A stretch of DNA of 13,708 nt from CALAEC01 sp050692915 (GTDB taxonomy: Bacteria > Actinomycetota > UBA4738 > CALAEC01), in NCBI GenBank assembly GCA_050692915.1, contig JBOGVU010000070.1:1-13708 (forward strand), given 5' to 3'. A program made the position numbers and the translations under genes. Each line of letters opens with the position of its first letter. Position 1 is the first letter of the stretch. The notes under the pieces were generated by a model that did no database searches, had not been told where the DNA came from, and saw nothing but the letters and a program-made list of their open reading frames with translations. This document shows positions 1 to 7,228 of the stretch, piece by piece.

Positions 1-60
1 GTGGCGGGGTCGCCGGCGGCGGCACGGCCGGTGGCGGGGTCGCCGGCGGTGGCGCAACGG
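1..60. repeat. 30-bp tandem repeat encoding the Pro-rich tail
   Basis: Positions 1-30 and 31-60 are two copies of a 30-base unit whose first 19 bases are identical (starting GTGGCGGGGTCG on the plus strand). Read on the minus strand it encodes a ten-residue Pro/Ala/Thr/Val unit of the membrane protein's tail. The unit length is a multiple of three, so copy-number change would keep the frame. More copies may lie to the left of the window. Confidence 0.75.
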
Positions 61-691
61 GCGGCGGGCCGAAGCCGGTTCCCGACGTGGTCGCCATGGC
101 AGGCCGCGGCGGCGGGGCGCCACGTTCCGGCATCACCAGCCTGAGCAGGCCGGTCAGCGCGGCCACCACGAACCCGCCCAGGGCGATCCAGAAGCCGAGC
201 TCCTGCTTCACCTCGATGAAGGCCTGGCCCTCGGAACCGACGCCCTGAAGGATGGCGTCCTCGAACTGGGTGAACGTGAGGAACAGGACCACCGCTCCGG
301 CAACGCCGAGGAGCAGCGCCACGGCGCCGCCGCCGCGACCCCCGAACAGCGCCAGGAGGATGCCCAGCACCGCGATCGCGGCCGCGGCGATGGCGAAGAT
401 CTGGACGGTCCCCAGGTCGACCTGCGCGGGCCCGGTGGGGATCTCGGGCAGGGGCGACTCGACACCCGGGATCTCCGGGAGCGCCGGCGTCTCACCGGTC
501 GACGCGAAGGTCTCTTCGGCCTCGCCGGTGACGAGCTCCAGGCCGGTCACCTCCTCGGACAGCTCGGCGTCCCCCGTGGGGATCCCCAGGTCTCCCAGGT
601 CGCCGCCGCCGGCGCACTGCACCGAGAAGAACGGGAGCAGGAACGCCACGGCCGCCACCAGGAAGAAGGGGGACGACAGGATCCGCTTCAT
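1..691 (-). CDS. Four-TM membrane protein with Pro-rich C-terminal tail, partial at its 3' end
   Basis: I do not recognise the family. The frame opens at an ATG (691-689) preceded by a strong AGGAGG with about six bases of spacing, and stays open to the left edge (230 codons, no stop). Residues 1-7 are basic (MKRILSS). A hydrophobic helix spans about 8-24, followed by an acidic, Pro/Gly-rich, probably extracytoplasmic loop (about 27-92). Three more TM helices lie near 95-117, 122-141 and 166-187. From about residue 190 the chain becomes a proline-rich repeat tail (PPPATPPPAV type), predicted cytoplasmic. C26 follows TM1, but SVQC is not a good lipobox because Gln precedes the Cys, so I do not call a lipoprotein. 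It starts 30 bases after the small TM gene and probably ends the same transcript. The coding assignment is firm; the function is unknown. Confidence 0.8.
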   Translation of the reverse strand, partial: MKRILSSPFFLVAAVAFLLPFFSVQCAGGGDLGDLGIPTGDAELSEEVTGLELVTGEAEETFASTGETPALPEIPGVESPLPEIPTGPAQVDLGTVQIFAIAAAAIAVLGILLALFGGRGGGAVALLLGVAGAVVLFLTFTQFEDAILQGVGSEGQAFIEVKQELGFWIALGGFVVAALTGLLRLVMPERGAPPPRPAMATTSGTGFGPPPVAPPPATPPPAVPPPATPP

Positions 692-721
692 GGATGACCT
701 CCTGAGTCTGGAGGGAACAGT

Positions 722-880
722 TCAACCCAGCGGGGGGTCCGAGTCAAGTTCCCGACGTTCGTCGGCCTCGTCCGGGGGGCGGCGGCCTCGCCTCAGGAGG
801 ATCCACGAGCCGAACGAGACCAGGGCCGCGGCGGCGGCCACCGCCCCCAGCGCCAGGAGCAGGGCGGCCTGCCGGCTCAC
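722..880 (-). CDS. 52-residue single-pass membrane protein, translationally coupled to the ThyX-like gene
   Basis: This short frame starts at a GTG (880-878) that overlaps the TGA of the upstream gene (879-877) as GTGA, a typical translational-coupling junction, and ends at TGA 724-722. It encodes 52 residues. About 5-29 is an Ala/Leu/Val-rich hydrophobic helix, followed at once by a basic cluster (LLRRGRRPP) and an acidic end (DEADERRELDSDPPLG). By the positive-inside rule the C-terminus should be cytoplasmic. I recognise no family. Support comes from the overlap, the clean helix plus basic anchor, and the 30-base spacing to the next gene, which has a good ribosome binding site. A longer reading of this frame, further upstream, is only a shadow of the ThyX-like gene. 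Confidence 0.7.
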   Translation of the reverse strand: MSRQAALLLALGAVAAAAALVSFGSWILLRRGRRPPDEADERRELDSDPPLG

Positions 881-2478
881 GCGGTCCCCAGGGCCCGCCG
901 GCGGGCGTCGGACCGGCGCTCGGCGTCGAGCCGCTCCAGCTCCACCCGCGAGTGATCGGCGAACCGCATGGCCTCGGCGATGGCCCGGTGCCCGGCCTCC
1001 TCGGCGATGAGGCGGTGCATCTCCTGGCCCACTCGCCGGTAGACAGGATGGCCCTGCGGGGTCGTACGGAGCTCGATGACGTGCATGGTCTCCCGGGCAT
1101 TCATGTGCATGAAGAACCGGATCCGGTGGGCCATGGCCACCGCGTACTGCGAGGCGTCGCCCAGGCCGGCGTCGCCCAGGGCGGACCACAGCTCCTCGGA
1201 CTCCCGCATCGTCCGGGCCCAGTCGGCGTGGGCCCCGGCCTCCACGATCTCCGTCGGCATGTCGTAGCCGTGGCGCGGTGAGAGCTGCTGCCATTCGATC
1301 GTCAGCGGCCGGTGGCGCTGGAGGTCTCGGAAGGCGCCGTAGTCGCACAGGACGTCGAACCGGTACGAGGTTCGCTCGAACGCCCGGCCGGGGCGGTGAC
1401 GGCGGTTGGTCCGCTCGCCGACGTAGGTGCGCAGGACCCGCAGGCGGTCCTCGACGGACATCCGCGCGGCCGTGTCGAGGAGCTGGTCGTCGGGGAGGTC
1501 GCCGGCCGCGTACAGCGCGGCGGCCACAACCTTCGTCTCCCCCTCCGGGTCGAATTCGGCGAGGACGACCTCCGGGCGCGGCTGGGGCTCGATCCCACGA
1601 AGCACGTCCAGGGCCACGGCCTCGGTGGCTTCGCGCGTGGCCCTCAGGTAGTCGGACCACGCCACGCCCCGTTCGGGTATATCGACCCGGCGGAGGAAGG
1701 CCGGGATGACCTTCCGCAGCTCGACCAGCATCGCATCGGCGTACCCCCGGACCTCCTCCAGCGGGTGGGCCCGCATCCGCAGGAGGAGCTGCTCGTAGGA
1801 CTGCCCGGTCGCGTAGATGCCCACGTTCGAGCGGGTGGCGGCGGGCAGGAGCCCCCTGAGCGCGTCGCAGGCCTTGGCCCGGATGGTCATCCGGTGCACG
1901 AAGTCGGAGTCGCCGGGGTCCTTCGGATACAGCTCCCGGTAGAACGCCTGCATCGGCTCGAGCCACCGGGCGTACGTGTCGAAGGCCCGGTCCATGGTCT
2001 CGATGTAGCGCTGTCCCAGGCCGGCGGCCTCGACCTCGGGAGGCACGAGGTAGCGCCACCGGCCGCCGGGGCGGTCGTCGTACGGCACGTACCGGGTGGA
2101 CTGCTCGAGATACGCGGCCAGGCGGCCCCATTCGAGTACCTTCGCTAGGAGCTGGCTGGACTGTTCACAGGCCAGGTGGACCCCCCCGAGCTGGGCCACC
2201 GAGTCGTCGCCGTAGTCGTAGAACACCCGCCCGTACAGCTCCTCGGCGCGCTCGGCGCCGACGCCGGCATCCGCGGCCCCGGCCTCCGCGTGCTCGGCGA
2301 ACTCGTCGAGGAACAGGCGGCGAAGGGTCTTCGGCGACCGGGAGTACCGGGCGAACAGAGCGCCCTTCGTCACCTCGGGCAGGTTGACCAGGGCGAACAC
2401 GGGCCCTTCGAGGTTCGTGAAGTAGGGACGGAGGAGGTCCCGCTCCTCTGGCGTGAACTCATCGGGGGCGAACCACAT
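877..2478 (-). CDS. Tandem ThyX-domain protein (annotated class: FAD-dependent thymidylate synthase)
   Basis: A 533-residue protein built from two ThyX-like halves, about twice the size of a single-domain ThyX (roughly 220-260). In the N-terminal half, about 90-130 resembles the ThyX core and ends in LEQSTRY (124-130), matching the family's NEQS-RY stretch, but the preceding RHR is replaced (EWGR). About 205-250 matches the second ThyX core (TGQSYEQLLLRMRAHPLEEVRGYA). In the C-terminal half RHR is present (388-390), but the serine follows nine residues later (S400) rather than the usual seven. The region 450-490 resembles the ThyX C-terminal core. Established: ThyX makes dTMP from dUMP using FAD, NADPH and methylene-tetrahydrofolate. 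Inference: the two halves may complement each other, or the protein does something else. The ATG at 2478 lies 39 bases after pknB and has no clear Shine-Dalgarno sequence. Fold assignment is strong, activity uncertain. Confidence 0.85.
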   Translation of the reverse strand: MWFAPDEFTPEERDLLRPYFTNLEGPVFALVNLPEVTKGALFARYSRSPKTLRRLFLDEFAEHAEAGAADAGVGAERAEELYGRVFYDYGDDSVAQLGGVHLACEQSSQLLAKVLEWGRLAAYLEQSTRYVPYDDRPGGRWRYLVPPEVEAAGLGQRYIETMDRAFDTYARWLEPMQAFYRELYPKDPGDSDFVHRMTIRAKACDALRGLLPAATRSNVGIYATGQSYEQLLLRMRAHPLEEVRGYADAMLVELRKVIPAFLRRVDIPERGVAWSDYLRATREATEAVALDVLRGIEPQPRPEVVLAEFDPEGETKVVAAALYAAGDLPDDQLLDTAARMSVEDRLRVLRTYVGERTNRRHRPGRAFERTSYRFDVLCDYGAFRDLQRHRPLTIEWQQLSPRHGYDMPTEIVEAGAHADWARTMRESEELWSALGDAGLGDASQYAVAMAHRIRFFMHMNARETMHVIELRTTPQGHPVYRRVGQEMHRLIAEEAGHRAIAEAMRFADHSRVELERLDAERRSDARRRALGTA

Positions 2479-2485
2479 CGTCAGG

Positions 2486-2491
2486 ATGCTA
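2486..2491 (-). promoter_or_regulatory. Possible -10 element for a leaderless ThyX-like transcript
   Basis: TAGCAT on the minus strand fits the actinobacterial TAnnnT -10 pattern and ends seven bases before the ATG at 2478, which would place transcription start at or next to the start codon. The gene lacks a clear Shine-Dalgarno, consistent with leaderless translation. No convincing -35 is visible, and the gene could equally be read from the pknB transcript. Confidence 0.25.
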
Positions 2492-2517
2492 CCCCGGAGG
2501 GATGACGCGGTCCGGCG

Positions 2518-4239
2518 CTAGTCCTCGTCCGTCGGGATCGTGATGGTTATGGTCGGTTCGGGCGAGGGGCCCGAGGACTCCTTGATCCGCACGTTGGACC
2601 CCGGCTGGACCTGCGTGTCCGCCGCGGGGTTCTGCTCGGCCACGGTCCCCGGCTCGCACTCGTCGGAGAACCGGGATCCGGTGAGCACGAAGTCGAGGTC
2701 GGCGCCCTCGATCTCTTCCTGGGCCGAGCCGAGGTCCTGACAGATCACGTCGGGGACCGCCACGGTGGCCGGTCCCGAGGACACCACCAGGTTCACCGCG
2801 ATGCCCGGCCGGGCCTCTTCGCCGCCCGGGGGGTCCTGCTCCAGCACGATGCCCTCGTCCTCGTCGCTCTCCCGCGGGGTGACGGTCCCCACCACGAAGC
2901 CAGCCTCAACCAGGATCTCCCCGGCGTCCTCCTCGGTCTCGCCTACCACGCTCGGGACGGCCTCGGGGGGCAGGCCCCGGGAGACCACCAGCGTCACCTC
3001 CGTGCCCTCCTCGACCCGCTCGCCGGCGGGCGGGTCCTGGGAGATCACCAGGCCCCGGCGGACCTCGGGATCGAACTCCGTGTCGACCTCGACCCCGAAC
3101 CCCGCGCCCTCGAGGGTGTCCACGGCGTCCTCCTCCGTCTCGCCGACCACGTTCGGGACCCCCACGAGCTCGGTGGGAGGCGGCAGCAGCGAGCGGACCA
3201 GGAAGAACGCGGCCAGTCCGAGGGCCGCCAGGGCCAGGATCACGCCGAGGGCGATCAGCCATCCTCGCCGGCGGCCCTCCTGCTCGTCCGGGGGAACCCC
3301 GGTCATCACGGCGGTCTCCCCGGCGCCCACCGGGCCGGTGACCACCTCGGTGGCGTCCGCCATCAGCGGCGTGGCCAGGGTGGGCAGCCCCCGTCGAGCC
3401 CGCTCCAGGTCGGCCCGGAGCTCCTCCGCCGTTTCGTACCGGTTCGCGGGGTTCTTGGCCATGCATTTCAGCACGACGGAGTCGAGCGTCGGCGGGACGT
3501 CCTGGTTGAGCCGGCTCGGCGGGACGGGATCCTCCTTGACGTGCATGTAGGCGATGGCCACGGGCGAATCGCCGATGAACGGCGCCCGGCCTGTGAGCAT
3601 CTCGTACAGCACGCAGCCGAGGGAGTAGATGTCCGACCGGGTGTCCACGGAGAGCCCTTGTGCCTGCTCGGGGGAGAGGTACGAGGCGGTCCCCAGGATC
3701 GCCGCGGTCTGGGTCAGCGTGTCGCCCGTCGAGGTCCGGGCGATGCCGAAGTCCATCACCTTCACCTCGCCCTCGCGGGTGAGCATGATGTTCCCCGGCT
3801 TGATGTCGCGGTGGACCAGGCCGGCCTGGTGCGCTGAGGACAGCGCCCGGGCCACGGCCTCCCCGATCTCGGCGGCACGCTCCGGGAGGAGCGGCCCATC
3901 GCCGCGGATCACGTCACGGAGGGTCCGGCCCTCGACGTACTCCATGACGATGAAGTGCACGTCGCCCTGATCGCCGGTGTCGTACACGCCCACGATGTTG
4001 GGGTGGTTCAGCCCGGCCGCGGCCTGGGCCTCCCGGCGGAACCGGGCCACGAACTGGTCGTCGTCGGCGAACTGCGGCGATAGCACCTTGACGGCTACGG
4101 TCCGGTCCAGGACGCGGTCCGTGCCCCGGAAAACCCGGGCCATGCCGCCCTGCCCGAGGAGGGAGGCGATCTCGTAGCGCCCGGCCAGTACCCGCCTGGG
4201 ACGTTCCTCGCTCACGGGAGGTTCCTCATCGCCGGACAT
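2518..4239 (-). CDS. pknB: PASTA-domain membrane serine/threonine protein kinase PknB
   Basis: 573 residues. The kinase domain spans about 18-285: glycine loop GQGGMA, catalytic K51, HRD 143-145, DFG 163-165, activation-loop TLTQT with T176 and T178 at the positions autophosphorylated in mycobacterial PknB, and APE-like SPE near 189-191. An acidic/Thr juxtamembrane linker leads to one TM helix (about 326-350) and three extracellular PASTA repeats (about 358-422, 424-489 and 490-556), then a TITITI tail. Mycobacterial PknB has four PASTA repeats. The third repeat has two cysteines (C500, C528). Family knowledge: PASTA repeats bind muropeptides or lipid II and couple wall state to phosphorylation of division and wall proteins. 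It begins 27 bases after pknA. The ATG at 4239 has no visible Shine-Dalgarno; a GTG at 4215 (residue 9) has GAGGAA six bases upstream and may be the true start. Confidence 0.97.
   Translation of the reverse strand: MSGDEEPPVSEERPRRVLAGRYEIASLLGQGGMARVFRGTDRVLDRTVAVKVLSPQFADDDQFVARFRREAQAAAGLNHPNIVGVYDTGDQGDVHFIVMEYVEGRTLRDVIRGDGPLLPERAAEIGEAVARALSSAHQAGLVHRDIKPGNIMLTREGEVKVMDFGIARTSTGDTLTQTAAILGTASYLSPEQAQGLSVDTRSDIYSLGCVLYEMLTGRAPFIGDSPVAIAYMHVKEDPVPPSRLNQDVPPTLDSVVLKCMAKNPANRYETAEELRADLERARRGLPTLATPLMADATEVVTGPVGAGETAVMTGVPPDEQEGRRRGWLIALGVILALAALGLAAFFLVRSLLPPPTELVGVPNVVGETEEDAVDTLEGAGFGVEVDTEFDPEVRRGLVISQDPPAGERVEEGTEVTLVVSRGLPPEAVPSVVGETEEDAGEILVEAGFVVGTVTPRESDEDEGIVLEQDPPGGEEARPGIAVNLVVSSGPATVAVPDVICQDLGSAQEEIEGADLDFVLTGSRFSDECEPGTVAEQNPAADTQVQPGSNVRIKESSGPSPEPTITITIPTDED
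4222..4227 (-). promoter_or_regulatory. Ribosome binding site for the alternative GTG start of pknB
   Basis: GAGGAA on the minus strand lies six bases before a GTG at 4215-4213, in frame with pknB. The upstream ATG at 4239 has no comparable purine-rich stretch. Use of this GTG would give MSEERPRRVLAGRYEI, a typical short N-terminus before the kinase domain. Confidence 0.45.
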
Positions 4240-4266
4240 GCTATCGGCTGGGCTCTGGGCGATGGG

Positions 4267-5727
4267 TCAGTCCGCGCCCTTTCCCTTCCCCTTGTCGTCC
4301 TTCTTCTGCTGGCCCGGCGCGTTCTCGCTGTTCCCGGGACCCTCGTCCCCCTCCTCGCCTTCCTCCTCGTCAACCGTGGGGGTTTCCTCGGCGGGGGCTG
4401 AGGCGGTCACGGCGCTCTCCACGGCCGAGATGGCCTCGTGGATGGCGCCCGCGGTCACCTCGGAAGCGATCTCCCCGTCCTCGAAGGCTTCGTCCACCTC
4501 CTCGCGTGCCTTGGACAGCTCGTCGAGCGCCTTGTCGGCGTCGCCTGCCTGCCAGGCCTCCAGCGCGGCGTCGGCCCGCTCGGCGACCTTCCCCGCCGCG
4601 TCGAACGTCATCTCCTCGGCGTTCACCGCCTCGGTGAGCACACCGTTGAGGACGCCCAGGGCCTGCTCGACCGAGGCGGCCGCAGGGGTGGTCGGCTCCT
4701 CGGCCGGGGGCTGTTCCTGCCGTTGGCCCGCCCGCTCATCGGGTCCTCCCAGAGTGAGGGCCAGGATCCCGGCCACCGCCAGGATCGCCGCGGCGATCAG
4801 CGCCACCGGAAACCAGGACCACCCGCGCCGCCCCGGCAGCCCCTCCGGAGCCGTGGGAGGGAGCACGTCGGTGTCCCCGCCGGCCGCGGCGATCGGGATC
4901 GTGGCCGTGCCCGGGCCTCCGCCGGCCACCGCGGCCCGGAACGCCTCGGCCGTGGGGAACCGAGCCTGGGGGTCCTTCTGCAGGGCCCGCATGACCGCCT
5001 CGTCGAGGTGCGGGGGGATCGAGGGTTCGAGCTCGGTGGGGCGCACCGGCGTCTCGTTCACGTGCATGTAGGCGATCGCCACCGGCGTGTCGCCGTCGAA
5101 CGGCGGTCGCCCCATGAGCATCTCATACAGCACGCACCCGAGCGAGTAGATGTCCGAGCGGGCATCGACCGGAAGCCCCTGTGCCTGTTCCGGCGACAGG
5201 TACGAGGCCGTGCCGAGGACCAGCCCGGTCTGGGTGAGCGTGTCGTCGGCCGCAGCCCGGGCAATCCCGAAGTCCACCACCTTGACCTGGCCCTCGCGAT
5301 CGATCATCACGTTGCCCGGCTTCACGTCGCGGTGGACCAGACCCTTCTCGTGGGCGGTGTGGAGCGCTGTGGCCACCTCGGCAGCGACCGCAGCGGCCCG
5401 TTCGGGATCGAGCCTGCCATCCCGGCGGAGCACGTCGCCGAGGGTCTCCCCCTCCACGTACTCCATCACGATGTAGTGCATCTGGCCCTCGTCGCCGGTG
5501 TCGTAGACGCCGACGATGTTGGCGTGGTTCAGGCCCGCCGCCGCCTGCGCCTCCCGACGGAACCTGGTCACGAAGCTGTCGTCGCCGGCGTACTTCCCCG
5601 ACAGCACCTTGATGGCCACGGTCCGGTCGAGAACACGGTCGGTGCCCAGGTACACGTGGGCCATCCCCCCCTTGCCCAGGGGGCTCCCCATCTCGTACCG
5701 GTCGTTCAGGATCCGCGTGGCGGCCAT
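4267..5727 (-). CDS. pknA: Membrane serine/threonine protein kinase PknA-type, with helical non-PASTA ectodomain
   Basis: 486 residues. Kinase domain about 7-272: GKGGMA loop, K40, HRD 132-134, DFG 152-154, activation-loop T165 and T167, SPE near 178-180. A linker leads to one TM helix (about 303-327). Unlike PknB there are no PASTA repeats. Instead an Ala/Glu-rich segment about 350-443 looks entirely alpha-helical, followed by an acidic stretch (DEEEGEEGDEG) and a Gly/Lys tail (KKDDKGKGKGAD). Position between pbpA and pknB supports the PknA assignment; mycobacterial PknA phosphorylates division and wall proteins together with PknB. Its kinase domain aligns with the neighbouring PknB without gaps and about two thirds of residues match by eye, suggesting duplication or gene conversion. 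The gene starts 25 bases after pbpA with GAGGA just before the ATG. The ectodomain's function is unknown. Confidence 0.93.
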   Translation of the reverse strand: MAATRILNDRYEMGSPLGKGGMAHVYLGTDRVLDRTVAIKVLSGKYAGDDSFVTRFRREAQAAAGLNHANIVGVYDTGDEGQMHYIVMEYVEGETLGDVLRRDGRLDPERAAAVAAEVATALHTAHEKGLVHRDVKPGNVMIDREGQVKVVDFGIARAAADDTLTQTGLVLGTASYLSPEQAQGLPVDARSDIYSLGCVLYEMLMGRPPFDGDTPVAIAYMHVNETPVRPTELEPSIPPHLDEAVMRALQKDPQARFPTAEAFRAAVAGGGPGTATIPIAAAGGDTDVLPPTAPEGLPGRRGWSWFPVALIAAAILAVAGILALTLGGPDERAGQRQEQPPAEEPTTPAAASVEQALGVLNGVLTEAVNAEEMTFDAAGKVAERADAALEAWQAGDADKALDELSKAREEVDEAFEDGEIASEVTAGAIHEAISAVESAVTASAPAEETPTVDEEEGEEGDEGPGNSENAPGQQKKDDKGKGKGAD

Positions 5728-5752
5728 CGTTCCTCGCTTGGTCGGGTCGTTC

Positions 5753-7228
5753 TTACCCCCTGAGCGCCTCTTCCATCACGGCCTGGGCGATCGGAGCAGA
5801 CGCCTGGCCTCCGGTGATCTCGTTCCCGAGGTCTCCGCCGTTCAGCACGACCACGGCCACCGCGACTTCGGGGGCCTCGGCCGGAGCGAACGCGATGAAC
5901 CACGCGTGAGGGGCCTGGCCCTCGGCGGTCTGGGCCGTCCCGGTCTTCCCCGCCACCCGGACGCCGGGGATCTGGGCCGCGGTGCCGGTGCCGGCGTCGA
6001 CCACGCTCACCATCATCTCCGTGAGCGTCCGGGCGTTCTCCGGCCGCATCGGAGTGCCGAACTCCTCGGGCTCGAACGACCGCAGGATCCGTGCGTCGGG
6101 GTCACGGATCTCCGACACCAGGCGGGGGACCATCATCACGCCGTCGTTCCCGATCGAGCCGGCGATCAGGGCCATGTGGAGCACGTTAGTCCGCACGTCG
6201 CGCTGGCCGATCCCCGACTGGGCCAGGGCGGGGATGTCGAGGTCGAAGGCGTCGGGGTCGGGGATCTCACCTTCCACGAACGGGATGTCGAACGGTATGT
6301 CCTCGGAGAACCCGAACCGGTGGGCCTGCTCGACGAACGTGTCCGCCCCGACCTCCATGGCCAGCTGGGCGAAGTACACGTTGCACGACTGCTGGAGGGC
6401 CGAGGCCATGTCGATCTGCGAGCCACCCGAGCACTGCGATCCTCCGAAGTTGTCGAGGTTCGCTGTGGTCTGGGGCAGGTCGAGGCTCGACGGGTTCGGC
6501 AGGGCGAAGTCCGGCCCCCGGCCGCTCTCCAGCGCGGCCGCCGCGGTGACGACCTTGAAGGAGGAGCCCGGCGGGAAGAACGTGTCGGTGGCCCGAGAGA
6601 CCAGCGGGGAGTCGGGCTCCTGGGGCCGGAGCTGCCGGTAGGCTCGCCGGACCTCGTCCGGCTCGTGCGAAGCCAGCGGGTTCGGGTCGTACGTCGGGTT
6701 CGACACCAGGGCCAGCACCTCGCCGCTCCGGGGGTCGATCGCCGCCACCGCCCCCTGCTGGCCGGCCAGGCCCTCGGCCGCGATGGCCTGGAGCTCGGGG
6801 TCGATCGTGAGTACAAGGCCGGCCCCCTGCTCGTCTCGGCCGAGGATCTCGTCGATCAGCTGCTGGGGGAACAGCTCGGCCGCACGCGCCGACAGGTAGT
6901 TGTTGTACGTCTGCTCGAGCTCGGTGCGGCCGAAGATGAACGAGTGGTACCCGGTGATGTGACCGTAGCCGAGGTCCGGGTCCTCCGGGTAGCTGCGCTG
7001 GTACTTGAGGTCGCCGCCGGTGGCCTCGCTGTCGGCCAGGACCGTGCGGTGGTCGGCGGCCACGATGGCGCCCCGGTCCACCTCGTATTCCTGGATCAGC
7101 AGCCGACGGTTGGCGTTGTTGTTGGCGATGCGGTCGGCGGCCACGACCTGGATGTAGTTGAGGTTCACGGCGATGGCCCCGAACAGGATCAGGAACCCGA
7201 TGGCCAGCCGGCGGATCTGCCGCTCCAT
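5753..7228 (-). CDS. pbpA: Class B penicillin-binding protein (peptidoglycan transpeptidase) PbpA
   Basis: 491 residues. One N-terminal TM helix (about 8-30) anchors the protein. A dimerisation/pedestal region (about 31-150) with RGAIVAADHR and GHITGY motifs follows, then the transpeptidase domain (about 155-490). The catalytic triad motifs are complete: SSFK 222-225 (nucleophile S222), SCN 281-283, and KTGTA 428-432. It cross-links peptidoglycan stem peptides on the outer face of the membrane and is the expected partner of the SEDS glycosyltransferase encoded just upstream; rodA's TGA overlaps its ATG (TGATG). GGGGAGG lies just ahead of the start. From memory, mycobacterial PbpA has the same length and the same active-site serine number. 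C266 and C282 could form a disulphide next to the active site. Confidence 0.96.
   Translation of the reverse strand: MERQIRRLAIGFLILFGAIAVNLNYIQVVAADRIANNNANRRLLIQEYEVDRGAIVAADHRTVLADSEATGGDLKYQRSYPEDPDLGYGHITGYHSFIFGRTELEQTYNNYLSARAAELFPQQLIDEILGRDEQGAGLVLTIDPELQAIAAEGLAGQQGAVAAIDPRSGEVLALVSNPTYDPNPLASHEPDEVRRAYRQLRPQEPDSPLVSRATDTFFPPGSSFKVVTAAAALESGRGPDFALPNPSSLDLPQTTANLDNFGGSQCSGGSQIDMASALQQSCNVYFAQLAMEVGADTFVEQAHRFGFSEDIPFDIPFVEGEIPDPDAFDLDIPALAQSGIGQRDVRTNVLHMALIAGSIGNDGVMMVPRLVSEIRDPDARILRSFEPEEFGTPMRPENARTLTEMMVSVVDAGTGTAAQIPGVRVAGKTGTAQTAEGQAPHAWFIAFAPAEAPEVAVAVVVLNGGDLGNEITGGQASAPIAQAVMEEALRG

Noticed and set aside
722..2131. Long minus-strand reading of the frame containing the 52-residue membrane protein
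   Set aside because: Everything upstream of 880 is a shadow of the ThyX-like gene; only the part after the GTGA junction has a sensible membrane-protein composition.
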